The notes: a model not told the origin generated them from the sequence alone. Shown: positions 1 to 9,362, counted from the stretch's first letter. The stretch: DNA of 64,000 bases from Massilia sp. NR 4-1 (GCF_001191005.1 NZ_CP012201.1:2790001-2854000), one strand, 5' to 3'. Numbers and translations are program-made.

Positions 1-224
1 GCGTCGAAAGCTGGGGCCAGTTGTACTTGCATGGGGTTCTCGCTTGATATGGGTATTCGGTTTTGCCATTATCAGAGAGAGAAGAGCCTTCTCAGACGCC
101 AAGGAAAGGGGGATTTCCCCACCTATTCGACTTTTCGCCCGCCCACACCGGCCGCCGGTGCGGCGGCGGACAGCGACAGCGCGGATATCGCCCCGCCGGC
201 GCGCCGTTCCGCTGCGCCCTCGGC
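1..224. other. Edge region without a recognised gene
   Basis: No convincing coding region is visible. The short open frames here are low-complexity Arg/Pro-rich translations of GC-rich DNA. A short GC-rich self-complementary stretch near 147-170 could form a weak hairpin downstream of the minus-strand hydrolase gene, but it lacks a clear U-tract. Confidence 0.4.
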
Positions 225-1214
225 TTAATTGACAGATTTATTGCCATCCAATACCTGGACTATGGCAGCTTGAAATTTCCCCGCTTCGTCGTGATGGATC
301 TGATGCCCGGAATTTTCAAATAAGACCAGCCCCTTCTTCGGCGCCTGCAGTTTCGCAAAATATTCCTGCGTGATTCTTGTCGACGTCTGAATGTCGTTTT
401 TTCCAACAAAGAAATATATTGGACAATCCACCTTCTTCAAAGTCTGTGGCAAATCAGTACTCATCACCTCATTCCATACAGGCGACCAGGTTTTGGACCA
501 CTGAAGAAAACCGGCCCTAAAGCCATCGCTTGTCACATTTTTCCTGCCATCCTTATAAAAAAGCCACTTTCTCAGATAAAACAGGTCTTCGTCGGTTTTG
601 AAAGGAATGTTCACACTGGCCAATTCCTTGCTGGCGAGGGCATTGTCTTGAAAGTGTGCTTTCAGAATTTCAAGCGACTCCTTTTCGCTTGCCAACTGGC
701 TAACGACAGGATTGGAAGCAAAGTAAGCGTGCAGCAATTCCGGATGGTTTTTAACCATATGAAATCCCAAGACGTTGCCCCAGGAACTTCCCAACAAATA
801 GATTTTCTGCTGGTTTAATCTTTTTCTGACAAACTCCACAACCTGAAGCGTATCCTCCTGCATCTGCCCAACCGATGGCTGGACTGGCGAAGGATTCAAT
901 TTCAACGTTTTCCCGGCATCCCGTTGATCCCATTGAACAATCGTGAATTTATCCCTTAAAACACCCGTAAAGGAATCCGCATTGCCCATCATGGAACTCC
1001 CCGGTCCGCCAGACAAAAACAGCAGCACCGGCTTGCTTGCATCATTTGTTTTGATTTGCACGAACTGCTTGATCCCGCCGATGTCGGGCGTCAGCAGCTC
1101 ATCGATTTCAATGGAGAGATTTTTCGGCTCAGGCTCTTTGATACTTTGAGCTTTGCATCCGAAAAATGGCGTCATGACCGCAAACAACGCTACGAATAAG
1201 TGTTTTTTCATCAT
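225..1214 (-). CDS. Alpha/beta hydrolase, S33 prolyl aminopeptidase-like, probable lipoprotein
   Basis: A 329-residue protein. The N-terminus has a Lys-rich start, a hydrophobic stretch and an FFGC box with Cys20, which suggests lipidation after export; the box is imperfect, so a plain signal peptide is possible. The hydrolase core shows the oxyanion-type motif SGGPGSS (about 68-74), a nucleophile elbow GSSWG with Ser144, a late Asp in VGKND and His in NSGHQ, giving a full Ser-Asp-His triad. S33 enzymes cleave N-terminal proline or act on small esters or amides; the substrate here is unknown. The gene is visibly AT-richer and Lys/Asn-richer than its neighbours and recalls Bacteroidetes-type hydrolases, so acquisition by transfer is likely. 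It stands alone, with srkA about 90 bp upstream on the same strand. Confidence 0.8.
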   Translation of the reverse strand: MMKKHLFVALFAVMTPFFGCKAQSIKEPEPKNLSIEIDELLTPDIGGIKQFVQIKTNDASKPVLLFLSGGPGSSMMGNADSFTGVLRDKFTIVQWDQRDAGKTLKLNPSPVQPSVGQMQEDTLQVVEFVRKRLNQQKIYLLGSSWGNVLGFHMVKNHPELLHAYFASNPVVSQLASEKESLEILKAHFQDNALASKELASVNIPFKTDEDLFYLRKWLFYKDGRKNVTSDGFRAGFLQWSKTWSPVWNEVMSTDLPQTLKKVDCPIYFFVGKNDIQTSTRITQEYFAKLQAPKKGLVLFENSGHQIHHDEAGKFQAAIVQVLDGNKSVN

Positions 1215-1306
1215 AGGATTTAAAGTTGTGGATATCAGACCAAAACCGCGCTGTCCACTTTATCACCACTTGCGGCACGCCCCCTAGCAACATCGCCGGA
1301 CGCAAT

Positions 1307-2311
1307 TCACGCCCACGCCGGACGAAGCGGTGATTCCTGCATTTTGGCAATTTGCTCACGAAGCTCAAGAATACGGTCTTGCCAGTAGCGCACCGTGCCG
1401 AACCAGGGGAAGGCAACGGGGAAGGCGGGGTCCGGCCAACGGCGCGCAATCCAGGCGCTATAGTGAAGCAAACGCAAGGTACGCAATGCCTCGATCAGAT
1501 GCAGCTCCCGGTCATCGAACTCGCGGAAGGTCTCGTAACCACGCAGGAGTGCGGCGAGCTGCTTGCGCGCATCGGCCTCATCGCCCGATAGCAGCATCCA
1601 CAGGTCTTGTATGGCGGGACCCGAGCGGCTATCGTCAAAGTCGACAAAATGGGGGCCGTCGTCGGTCCACAAAACGTTCCCTGCATGGCAGTCGCCATGC
1701 AGTCGCAACAGCTGAACATCGCCCGCGCGTTGATACGCGCTACCGACCGCGTCCAGCGCCTGGTCTGCGACGCTGATCCAGGCGCTCCGCAATTCCTCCG
1801 GCAGCCAACTGCCGTCAACCAGGAATCGGCGCGACGCAACACCAAAACTTTGAATGTCGAGCGCCGGGCGCGCCTGGTAGACGCCGGCCGCGCCGACGGC
1901 ATGAATGCGGCCGAGGAAGCGCCCCATCCACTCAAGCGTACCCTCCCGGTCCAATTCCGGCGCCCGGCCGCCGCGTTTCATGAAGACGGCAAACCGGTGT
2001 CCTTCAAAATGGTGCAGGGTGCGCTCACTGAAACTTAAGGGCGGAACAACCGGAATCTCATCCCCGGCCAAATCCAGCGTAAACAAGTGCTCTTCAAGGA
2101 TGGCCGCGTCGCTCCAGCGCCCGGGGCGATAAAACTTGACCACGTATTGCTCGCTGTCCTCACTCCATACCTGGTAGACGCGATTCTCGAAACTGTTCAA
2201 CTGGTGGAGGCGGCCATCGCAAGCGATCCCCAGGCTTTCTATTGCGCTGAACATGCACTCGGGAGTCAGATCGGCATACGGTGTTTCGATATTTTCTTGT
2301 TTGATATCCAC
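1307..2311 (-). CDS. srkA: Stress response kinase A (SrkA/RdoA-type protein kinase)
   Basis: A choline-kinase/APH-fold serine/threonine protein kinase thought to protect cells from stress-induced death. It shows the catalytic loop LHGDCHAGNVLW and the metal-binding VDFDD, and the N-terminal part contains the conserved SFENRVYQV and VVKFYRPGRW segments around the ATP-binding lysine. I start it at the GTG at 2311 (334 residues), which matches the usual length of about 330. The longer frame to 2452 would run to within 5 bp of the divergent gene's start and leave no room for promoters, and its extra N-terminus is not family-like. No strong Shine-Dalgarno sequence is visible, so an ATG at 2380 remains possible. 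Confidence 0.85.
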   Translation of the reverse strand: MDIKQENIETPYADLTPECMFSAIESLGIACDGRLHQLNSFENRVYQVWSEDSEQYVVKFYRPGRWSDAAILEEHLFTLDLAGDEIPVVPPLSFSERTLHHFEGHRFAVFMKRGGRAPELDREGTLEWMGRFLGRIHAVGAAGVYQARPALDIQSFGVASRRFLVDGSWLPEELRSAWISVADQALDAVGSAYQRAGDVQLLRLHGDCHAGNVLWTDDGPHFVDFDDSRSGPAIQDLWMLLSGDEADARKQLAALLRGYETFREFDDRELHLIEALRTLRLLHYSAWIARRWPDPAFPVAFPWFGTVRYWQDRILELREQIAKMQESPLRPAWA

Positions 2312-2457
2312 AGGAGAGCCACTTGATAACGTTGGCCGCGCACCCCGGCCAAAGGATGGGAGGCAGGGGGAATTCCTCATGCCCTCATGGTAAAGGTGGG
2401 AAAGGCGGCGGCGACAGCGTATACTAGCGCCTTCAATCAAAATACAGAGCAAAAACC

Positions 2458-3147
2458 ATGCAACTCGACCAGCCCCTGAGCGAAAAAGAATTCGACGAAC
2501 TCGACCAGTTCCTGCTGAGCGACCGCAGCCCGGAAGACTCCATGACCATGGACCATCTGCACGGCTACCTGACGGCCATCGCCATCGGCCCGGAAACCAT
2601 CATGCCGGCCGAATGGCTGCCGCGCGTATGGGGCGAAGACGGCAAGCAAGCGCCCAAATTCAAGAACGGCAAGGAAGAAGAACGCATCGTCAACCTGATC
2701 ATGCGCTTCATGAACGAAGTGCTGGTGACGTTTGAAGTCGCGCCGAAGGAATTCGAACCGCTGTTCGTCGAGCACGAGCACGAAGGCCAGACCCTGATCG
2801 ACGCCGAAGCCTGGTGCTGGGGCTTCTGGGAAGGCATGGAGCTGCGCTCCGGCTCCTGGGACGAGATCTGGGATTCCGAAATCGCCGACCTGATGCAGCC
2901 AATCTATCTGCTGGGCGCCGACGAAATCAAGGAAGAGGAACTGCCCCTGGTCGAAGACCCGCTCAAGGCGCACAAGCTGGCGCTGGACCTGGAAGCGAAT
3001 CTGCCGACCATCCACAAATTCTGGGTGCCGCGCCGCAAGGCCGGCGTCAGCACCGTCAAGCGCGAAGACCCGAAAGTCGGCCGCAACGACGACTGCCCTT
3101 GCGGCAGCGGCAAAAAATACAAGAAATGCCACGGCGCCGACGCCTGA
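2458..3147 (+). CDS. UPF0149/YecA-family protein with C-terminal SEC-C zinc motif
   Basis: A 229-residue acidic protein. Residues 1-180 form the YecA/UPF0149 helical domain (FDELDQFLLSD, MTMDHLHGYLTAIAIGP). The C-terminus carries the SEC-C motif GRNDDCPCGSGKKYKKCHG, a CxCx8CH zinc ligand set also found at the end of SecA. Proteins of this kind are linked to ribosome or Sec association in other bacteria, but the role here is not established. It is monocistronic, divergent from srkA and convergent with orn, with which it shares a bidirectional terminator. A TATACT at 2420-2425 may be its -10 box; no good -35 is visible. Confidence 0.85.
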   Translation: MQLDQPLSEKEFDELDQFLLSDRSPEDSMTMDHLHGYLTAIAIGPETIMPAEWLPRVWGEDGKQAPKFKNGKEEERIVNLIMRFMNEVLVTFEVAPKEFEPLFVEHEHEGQTLIDAEAWCWGFWEGMELRSGSWDEIWDSEIADLMQPIYLLGADEIKEEELPLVEDPLKAHKLALDLEANLPTIHKFWVPRRKAGVSTVKREDPKVGRNDDCPCGSGKKYKKCHGADA

Positions 3148-3162
3148 CCCTTTGACGCAGCA

Positions 3163-3205
3163 AAAAAAATGTCCCCCTGGCGGTCGACGCCAGGGGGACA
3201 TTTTT
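3163..3205. terminator. Bidirectional Rho-independent terminator between the YecA-like gene and orn
   Basis: A long perfect inverted repeat with a 5-nt loop: about 18 bp reading A-tract, TGTCCCCCTGGCG on the left and its complement followed by a T-tract on the right. Because an A-tract precedes and a T-tract follows, it can terminate transcription from both convergent genes. Confidence 0.9.
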
Positions 3206-3215
3206 GATTGCTTGC

Positions 3216-3800
3216 TTACAGCTTGATGAAGTGCTCGCGGTAGTGCTTCAGTTCTTCGATGGATTCGAGGATGTCGGCCAGGGCGGTGTGCTTCTGGGCC
3301 TTTTTGAAGCTGGAGACCACTTCCGGCTTCCAGCGGCGGCCCAGCTCCTTGAGCGTGGAGACGTCGACGTTACGGTAGTGGAAGAAGGCTTCGAGCTTGG
3401 GCATGTAGCGCACCATGAAACGGCGGTCCTGGCCGATGGTGTTGCCGCACATCGGCGATTTACCTTGCGGCACCCACTGCTTCATGAAGGCGATGAACTC
3501 GGCTTCGGCCTGGGCTTCGCTGATGGTCGAAGCTTTGACGCGGTCGATCAGGCCGGAGCGGCCGTGCGTGCCCTTGTTCCAGGAATCCATGGCGTCCAGC
3601 GTGGCGTCGGACTGGTGAATCGCCAGGACCGGGCCTTCGGCCAGCACGTTCAGGTGCATGTCGGTGACAACCATTGCCACTTCGATAATGCGATCGGTAT
3701 CCGGCTCCAGGCCGGTCATCTCCATATCGACCCAGACCAGATTCATTTCATTTGGACGGGGAGCGGCGGCGGTTGCGGTGACTTGGTTCTCTTGTGACAT
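3216..3800 (-). CDS. orn: Oligoribonuclease
   Basis: A DEDDh-family 3'-5' exoribonuclease of 194 residues that degrades 2-5 nt RNAs and the c-di-GMP breakdown product pGpG. The Exo I motif WVDMEMTGL is near the N-terminus, followed by HQSD, SPMCGNTIGQDRRF and the C-terminal DILESIEELKHYREHF region with the catalytic His. The ATG at 3800 follows an AGAGAG-type ribosome site; the upstream in-frame extension is not conserved in the family. pGpG removal connects it to the c-di-GMP genes elsewhere in the window, though it is also a general housekeeping enzyme. Confidence 0.95.
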   Translation of the reverse strand: MSQENQVTATAAAPRPNEMNLVWVDMEMTGLEPDTDRIIEVAMVVTDMHLNVLAEGPVLAIHQSDATLDAMDSWNKGTHGRSGLIDRVKASTISEAQAEAEFIAFMKQWVPQGKSPMCGNTIGQDRRFMVRYMPKLEAFFHYRNVDVSTLKELGRRWKPEVVSSFKKAQKHTALADILESIEELKHYREHFIKL

Positions 3801-3852
3801 AATTCTCTCTCGGCATGGCCTAAACAATCCGCCATTTTCTCACAGGCATAGA

Positions 3853-5124
3853 ATGTATTCACACGCGTTTTCGATTTTGTTTGTTTCTTTCCTGGCGCTG
3901 ACCCTGGTGCTGCGCTTCTGGCTCGCCTCGCGCCATATCCGCCACGTGCTGTCGCACCGCGCCGCCGTGCCGGCCGAATTCGCGGAAAAGATCCCGCTGG
4001 CGGCGCACCAGAAGGCGGCCGATTACACGGTGGCCAAGACCAAGTTCGGCATGCTGACCATGCTGGTGAATACCGCCATCCTGATCGGCTTCACGCTGCT
4101 GGGCGGCCTGCAATGGCTGTCGGTCGAGGTGTATAAGCTGAGCGGCGGCGGCATGGGCTACCAGATCGGCCTGATCGTCGCCTTCGCCCTGCTCTCCGGC
4201 CTGCTGGAGCTGCCGTTCGACTATTACCGCCAGTTCAATCTGGAGCAGGACTTCGGCTTCAACAAGATGAGCAAGGCGCTCTTCCTCAAGGATCTGCTGA
4301 CCAATACCGTGGTGGGCGCGGCGATCGGCCTGCCGCTGGTGTGGGTGGTGCTGACCCTGATGGAGAAAAGCGGCGAATTGTGGTGGCTGTACGCCTGGTT
4401 TGTGTGGAGCGGCTTCCAGCTCCTGATGATGGTGCTGTTCCCGACCGTGATCGCGCCCCTGTTCAATAAATTCACGCCGCTGGCCGACGAGTCGCTGAAG
4501 TCGCGCATCGAAGGCTTGATGCAGCGCGTGGGCTTCGCCTCCAAAGGCCTGTTCGTGATGGACGGCTCCAAGCGCAGCGCCCACGGCAACGCCTACTTCT
4601 CCGGCTTCGGCGCCAACAAGCGCATCGTCTTCTTCGACACCCTGCTCTCGCGCCTGGCGCCGCAGGAGATCGAGGCGGTGCTGGCGCATGAGCTGGGCCA
4701 CTTCAAGCTGAAACACATCATCAAGCGCATCGCCATGATGTTCGCCGTCTCGCTGGCCTTCCTGGCCCTGCTCGGCTTCCTGAAAAACCAGGTGTGGTTC
4801 TTCACCGGCCTGGGCGTGGCGCCGCTGATCGTGCCGGGCCAGAGCAATGACGGCATGGCCCTGATCCTGTTCATGCTGACCCTGCCCGTGTTCACCTTCG
4901 TATTCGGCCCTTTGACGTCGCTCAGCTCGCGCAAGCATGAATTCGAGGCCGATGCTTTCGCCGCCCATCACACCGATGCGCGCGACCTGGTGTCGGCCCT
5001 GGTCAAGATGTACGAGGACAATGCCTCGACCCTGACCCCGGACCCGCTGCACTCGGCCTTCTACGATTCGCATCCGCCGGCCAGCGTGCGCATCCGCCAA
5101 TTGAATCTGGCGGTGGCGCCATGA
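3853..5124 (+). CDS. M48-family membrane zinc metalloprotease (CAAX prenyl protease 1-like)
   Basis: A 423-residue membrane protein with several hydrophobic segments. The zinc site HELGH (VLAHELGHFKLKH) lies in the middle, and the third ligand is in the conserved KHEFEADAFA segment. Length and the N-terminal multi-TM part match the Ste24-like M48B group rather than HtpX. Its bacterial substrate is not known; a role in membrane protein quality control is inferred. I chose the ATG at 3853, where the hydrophobic N-terminus begins; the longer frame reads back into the orn promoter. Its stop overlaps the next gene by 4 bp, so it is translationally coupled to phhB and rsgA. Confidence 0.9.
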   Translation: MYSHAFSILFVSFLALTLVLRFWLASRHIRHVLSHRAAVPAEFAEKIPLAAHQKAADYTVAKTKFGMLTMLVNTAILIGFTLLGGLQWLSVEVYKLSGGGMGYQIGLIVAFALLSGLLELPFDYYRQFNLEQDFGFNKMSKALFLKDLLTNTVVGAAIGLPLVWVVLTLMEKSGELWWLYAWFVWSGFQLLMMVLFPTVIAPLFNKFTPLADESLKSRIEGLMQRVGFASKGLFVMDGSKRSAHGNAYFSGFGANKRIVFFDTLLSRLAPQEIEAVLAHELGHFKLKHIIKRIAMMFAVSLAFLALLGFLKNQVWFFTGLGVAPLIVPGQSNDGMALILFMLTLPVFTFVFGPLTSLSSRKHEFEADAFAAHHTDARDLVSALVKMYEDNASTLTPDPLHSAFYDSHPPASVRIRQLNLAVAP

Positions 5125-5474
5125 GCGCGGCCATCCGCGACGCGGGCGCGCTGCGCGCCCTGGACTGCGCCCACGCCACGCAAGCCCTGCCTGCGCCCGA
5201 AGCGGCGCGCCTGGCGGCACTGCTGGACGGCTGGCAGATCGAACAGGGCAAGCTGGCCAAGACCTTCGGCTTCGCCGATTATTACGAGACCATGGCCTTC
5301 GTCAATGCGCTGGCCTTCATCGCCCATGGCCAGGACCACCATCCCGAGCTGACGGTCGGCTACAAGAGCTGCGCCGTGCGCTACGACACCCATTCGGTGG
5401 GTGGCCTCTCGCTCAACGATTTCATTTGCGCCGCCCGCGCCGACGCCTTGCTGCGGAAGGCGGTGCAGGCATGA
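5121..5474 (+). CDS. phhB: 4a-hydroxytetrahydrobiopterin dehydratase (pterin-4a-carbinolamine dehydratase)
   Basis: A 117-residue PCD/DCoH-family enzyme that dehydrates 4a-hydroxy-pterin to recycle the tetrahydropterin cofactor of aromatic amino acid hydroxylases. The signature GQDHHPELTVGYKSCAVRY is present, including the active-site HH pair, followed by the conserved DTHSVGGLSLNDF. It overlaps its upstream and downstream neighbours through ATGA junctions. No phenylalanine hydroxylase gene is in view, so its pterin partner must be elsewhere. Confidence 0.92.
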   Translation: MSAAIRDAGALRALDCAHATQALPAPEAARLAALLDGWQIEQGKLAKTFGFADYYETMAFVNALAFIAHGQDHHPELTVGYKSCAVRYDTHSVGGLSLNDFICAARADALLRKAVQA

Positions 5475-6367
5475 GCAAGACCATACGCCTCGGCACCATC
5501 ATCGCCGCCCACGGCCGCCACTACCTGGCCGAGTCGGAGGGCGCGCGCCTGCAGTGCGTCACGCGCGGCAAGAAGACCAATGTGGCGGTGGGCGACAGCG
5601 TGCGCCTGACCCTGACCTCGCCCGACCAGGCGGTGATCGACGCCATCGAGGAGCGCCAGACCCTGCTCTACCGCTCGGACCAGTACAAGTCCAAGCTGCT
5701 GGCGGCCAATTTGACGCAGCTGTTCATCGTGGTCGCCACCGAGCCGAGTTTTTCCGACGACCTGGTGTCGCGCTCCCTGGTGGCGGCGGAAGCGGCCGGC
5801 ATCGCCGCGCACCTGATCCTGAACAAGACCGACGTCACCGAGTCCCTGCCGCGCGCGCGCGAACGGCTGCAGGTGTACACGGCCATGGGCTATCCGCTGC
5901 ACGAGGTGTCGGCGCGCGCCGAGCCGGAAGCCACGGTGGCCAAGCTGGCGCCGCTGCTGGCCGGCCAGTCCTCGATCCTGATCGGCCAGTCCGGCATGGG
6001 CAAGTCCTCGCTGATCAATCTGCTGGTGCCGGACGCCGATATCGCCACGCGCGAAATCAGCGAGGCGCTCGACACCGGCAAGCACACCACCACCTTCACC
6101 CGCCTGTACCACCTGAACGATGGCGGCTGCGTGATCGATTCGCCCGGCTTCCAGGAATTCGGTCTGTACCATCTGAGCGAAGGCATGCTGGAACGGGCTT
6201 TCCGCGACTTCGCGCCCCACCTCGGACATTGCAAGTTCTACAACTGCCACCACCTGAGCGAGCCGCAATGCAGCGTGCTGGCAGCCGTCGAAGAAGGCAA
6301 GATTGCACGCATGCGCCACACTTTATACGGCCAGCTGCTACACGAATCCGCACAAACGCTTTATTAA
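5471..6367 (+). CDS. rsgA: Small-subunit ribosome biogenesis GTPase RsgA
   Basis: A 298-residue circularly permuted GTPase that helps late maturation of the 30S subunit. An N-terminal OB-fold precedes the permuted G domain: G4 LNKTDV comes first, then the P-loop GQSGMGKSSLIN and G3 DSPGFQE. The C-terminal zinc-binding region has GHCKFYNCHH and PQC. The start at 5471 gives the typical OB-fold N-terminus and an ATGA overlap with phhB; the longer open frame only adds Arg-rich shadow sequence. Confidence 0.95.
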   Translation: MSKTIRLGTIIAAHGRHYLAESEGARLQCVTRGKKTNVAVGDSVRLTLTSPDQAVIDAIEERQTLLYRSDQYKSKLLAANLTQLFIVVATEPSFSDDLVSRSLVAAEAAGIAAHLILNKTDVTESLPRARERLQVYTAMGYPLHEVSARAEPEATVAKLAPLLAGQSSILIGQSGMGKSSLINLLVPDADIATREISEALDTGKHTTTFTRLYHLNDGGCVIDSPGFQEFGLYHLSEGMLERAFRDFAPHLGHCKFYNCHHLSEPQCSVLAAVEEGKIARMRHTLYGQLLHESAQTLY

Positions 6368-6444
6368 TGTAACTCACCCCGCACAGCCGGCGCCCGCTGC
6401 CTTACAATGCCTTTCATTGGCTTGCAGAGCCGGCACTAACGGGA

Positions 6445-9291
6445 ATGACGATGGAGATGTTCGCTGTCGATGACGATGTGGCGCAATGGGAGCTGGCCCT
6501 CCTGCCCTTGCGCGGCGTCGCCCGTCTGCCGGTGCTGCTGCCGCTGGCCTGGCATCTGCGCCAGCGCGACAGCGCGCGCGCCGAAGCCTTCGCCGCCGAA
6601 GCCCTGGCCCTGCTGCCGCAAACCCGCCTCGATGCCGATGCCTGTAGCCTGATCGGCGCCCGCCTGTACCTGGTGCAGGGAGAAGCACGCTGGCTGCAAG
6701 GCCGCCTGGACGAAGCCGCCGCGCTGGCGGCCCAGGCGCTGGCGACGGCGCAAGTCCTGGACGATCCCGCCGGCTGCGGCGACGCCCATTGGCTGCAAGC
6801 CTGGATCGCCGTCGACCGCGGCGAACACCGGCGCTGCGACGAGGAATTGGCGCTGTGCGCGGAAGCCGCGCGCGGCGCCGGCGACCAGGAAAGGCTGGCC
6901 GTGGCCGAAGGCGCCAGCGCGCGCTGGGCCGTGCTGCACGATCCGCGCGCGGCGGCGGCGCGCTGGGGCGTCCACTTCGCGCGCAAGACCGAGCGCCTGT
7001 CGCTGGCCGCCGCCACCTGGATCAGCGACTATATGGGCCTGGCCGCCAGCCAGGTCAACGACTTCGGCGCCGCCGCCAGCCACTACATCCACTGCTACGA
7101 GTCGGCGCTGGAAACCGGCCAGCTGCGCGCCGCCATCATCGCCGCCACCAATATCGGCGAAGACTTCTGCATCCTCAACGACCACCATTCGGCGCTGGAG
7201 TGGATGCAGTGCGCCCTCGATCTGGCGCGTCCCACCGGCTGGCCGCGCAGCATCGGCGCCTGCCTGATGCACACGGCCGACACCATGCGCCGCCTGGGCC
7301 GCATGGACGCCGCCGACGAGCTGCTGCGCGAGGCGCTGGTGATCCTGGCGCCGGTGTCCGGCGCGCGCAGCTATGCCATCGCCCTGCAGTACCTGGGCGA
7401 CCTCTCGCTCGACCGCAGCCAGCACTCGTCGGCGCTGGACGCCTTCCTGCGCCTGCAGGGCCGGGCCGAAGTGCTGAACCAGCCCGACTTTCTGAGCGTG
7501 GCGCGGCGCGGCCAGGCGCATGCCCTGTCCTGCCTGGGCCGCGCCCAGGAGGCGCTCGATACCGCGCTGGACGCGGTGCACCTGGCAGCCGACAAGGGCA
7601 ATGCCCACCACCACATCGCCGCGCTGCGCGTGCTGGCGCTGATCCACAGCCAGCATGCGCTGGCGCCGCCGCCAGGCATGACGGCGCTGAATCCGCCGCT
7701 GCACTATCTGCACCAGGCCTTGCACGTGGCGGCCACGGTGGAAGGCTATATCGTGCCGGGCGACCTGTACGAAGCCCTGGCCCACGAATACGCGCGCGCC
7801 GCCCATTACGAGCAGGCGTACGAGATGGCGCTGGCCGCCAGCGCCGCGCGCGAGCGCACCCACAGCCAGGAAGCCACCAACCGCGCCATCGCCATGCAGG
7901 TGCACCACCAGACCGAACACGCGCGCGCCGAAGGCCACCACCACCGCGAACTGGCGGCGTCCGAGGCGCGCCGCGCCGAAGTGCTGCAGCAGACCAGCGC
8001 CACGCTGGAACGCCTGTCGGCCATCGGCCAGGAAGTGACCACCCACCTGGACGCGGGCGCCGTGTTCCGCGTGCTGAACCGCCATGTGCACGCCCTGCTC
8101 TCGGCCAATACCTTCGTCATCTATCTGTGCGACCCGGACGGCGCGCGCCTGAGCCGCGCCTTCGGCGTGGAGGATGGCCAGACCCTGCCCGAGAACTCGC
8201 TGCCGCTCGACCATCCGACCGCCTACTCGGTGCGCTGCCTGCTGGAGCGGCGCGAAATCTACCTGGAGAACACGGCCCACCTGCAGCATCCGGTGGCCGC
8301 CGTCACGCCCGGCACGCAAGTCAGCGTCAGCGCCCTGTTCGTGCCGCTGCTGGCGGGCGAACGGGTGCTGGGCGTGATGACGGTGCAGGCCATGCACGCC
8401 AACGCCTATGGCGAGCGCGAAAGGCTGATCTTCCGCACCCTGTGCGCCTATGGCGCCATCGCGCTGGACAACGCCCACGCCTACCGCCAGCTCAAGGATG
8501 CGCAAAGCCAGCTGGTATCGCAGGAAAAGCTGGCGGCCCTCGGTTCCCTGATGGCGGGCGTGGCGCACGAGCTGAATACGCCGATCGGCAACAGCCTGCT
8601 GATCGCCAGCACCCTGGAGCACAAGACGGCCGACCTGGAAGTGGCGCTGAACGGCCCGGGCCTGCGCCGCTCCGAGCTGGCGGCCTACATCACCGATGCG
8701 CGCAAGGCCTCCGAGCTGGTGATGCGCGGCCTGCACAGCGCGGCCGACCTGGTGAACAGCTTCAAGCAGGTGGCGGTGGACCGCACCACGGAGCAGCGCC
8801 GCCACTTCAACCTGCACCAGGTCACGCATGAAATCGTGGCGACCATGATGAACCGCATCCGCGCCTCCAACCACAGCATCGCCTTCGAGGTGCCGCAGCT
8901 GCTGGCGCTGGACAGCTATCCCGGCCCCTTCGGCCAGGTCATCACCAACCTGATCAACAACGCCCTGCTGCACGCCTTCGAAGGCCGCGAGAACGGCCGC
9001 ATGCGCCTGGAAGCCAGCACGCCGGTGGAGGGACGGGTGCAGATCTGCTTCAGCGACGACGGCGACGGCATCGCGCCCGAACACCTGGGCCGCATCTTCG
9101 ATCCCTTCTTCACCACCAAGCTCGGTCAGGGCGGCAGCGGCCTGGGACTGTCGATCAGCTATAACATCGTCAGCTCGCTGCTGGGCGGGCAGATCGCCGT
9201 CAGCAGCAGCAGCGCCGGCACCGCCTTCACGCTGGACCTGCCGCTGACGGCGCCCGTGCACGATCCGGAGCGCGCGGCGTCCATCTACTGA
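6445..9291 (+). CDS. Large cytoplasmic sensor histidine kinase: TPR-like repeats, GAF, HisKA, HATPase
   Basis: A 948-residue protein with no signal peptide or membrane segment. Residues 30-480 are helical TPR-like repeats rich in Ala, Leu and Tyr. A coiled linker with many His and Arg follows (about 485-520), then a GAF domain (about 523-685). The dimerisation/phosphoacceptor helix has His708 in AGVAHELNTPIGN. The HATPase domain has the N box (TNLINNALLHAFEG), the G1 box DDGDGI near 871 and the G2 box GSGLGLSI near 895. No response regulator gene is adjacent, so it is an orphan kinase. The start is uncertain because ATGs at 6445, 6451 and 6457 compete. Confidence 0.88.
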   Translation: MTMEMFAVDDDVAQWELALLPLRGVARLPVLLPLAWHLRQRDSARAEAFAAEALALLPQTRLDADACSLIGARLYLVQGEARWLQGRLDEAAALAAQALATAQVLDDPAGCGDAHWLQAWIAVDRGEHRRCDEELALCAEAARGAGDQERLAVAEGASARWAVLHDPRAAAARWGVHFARKTERLSLAAATWISDYMGLAASQVNDFGAAASHYIHCYESALETGQLRAAIIAATNIGEDFCILNDHHSALEWMQCALDLARPTGWPRSIGACLMHTADTMRRLGRMDAADELLREALVILAPVSGARSYAIALQYLGDLSLDRSQHSSALDAFLRLQGRAEVLNQPDFLSVARRGQAHALSCLGRAQEALDTALDAVHLAADKGNAHHHIAALRVLALIHSQHALAPPPGMTALNPPLHYLHQALHVAATVEGYIVPGDLYEALAHEYARAAHYEQAYEMALAASAARERTHSQEATNRAIAMQVHHQTEHARAEGHHHRELAASEARRAEVLQQTSATLERLSAIGQEVTTHLDAGAVFRVLNRHVHALLSANTFVIYLCDPDGARLSRAFGVEDGQTLPENSLPLDHPTAYSVRCLLERREIYLENTAHLQHPVAAVTPGTQVSVSALFVPLLAGERVLGVMTVQAMHANAYGERERLIFRTLCAYGAIALDNAHAYRQLKDAQSQLVSQEKLAALGSLMAGVAHELNTPIGNSLLIASTLEHKTADLEVALNGPGLRRSELAAYITDARKASELVMRGLHSAADLVNSFKQVAVDRTTEQRRHFNLHQVTHEIVATMMNRIRASNHSIAFEVPQLLALDSYPGPFGQVITNLINNALLHAFEGRENGRMRLEASTPVEGRVQICFSDDGDGIAPEHLGRIFDPFFTTKLGQGGSGLGLSISYNIVSSLLGGQIAVSSSSAGTAFTLDLPLTAPVHDPERAASIY

Positions 9292-9356
9292 TCCGGCAAT
9301 TCTCACACCCGCCATATTATCCACGCCGCGTCTGGCCGTGTACCAAAGAAAACCCG

Positions 9357-9362
9357 TATAAT
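9357..9362 (+). promoter_or_regulatory. Candidate -10 box for the argF-argG operon
   Basis: A consensus TATAAT lies 64 bp before the argF start. The -35 region at the expected distance is a poor match, so an activator or extended contacts would be needed. This is a motif-level call only. Confidence 0.4.
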
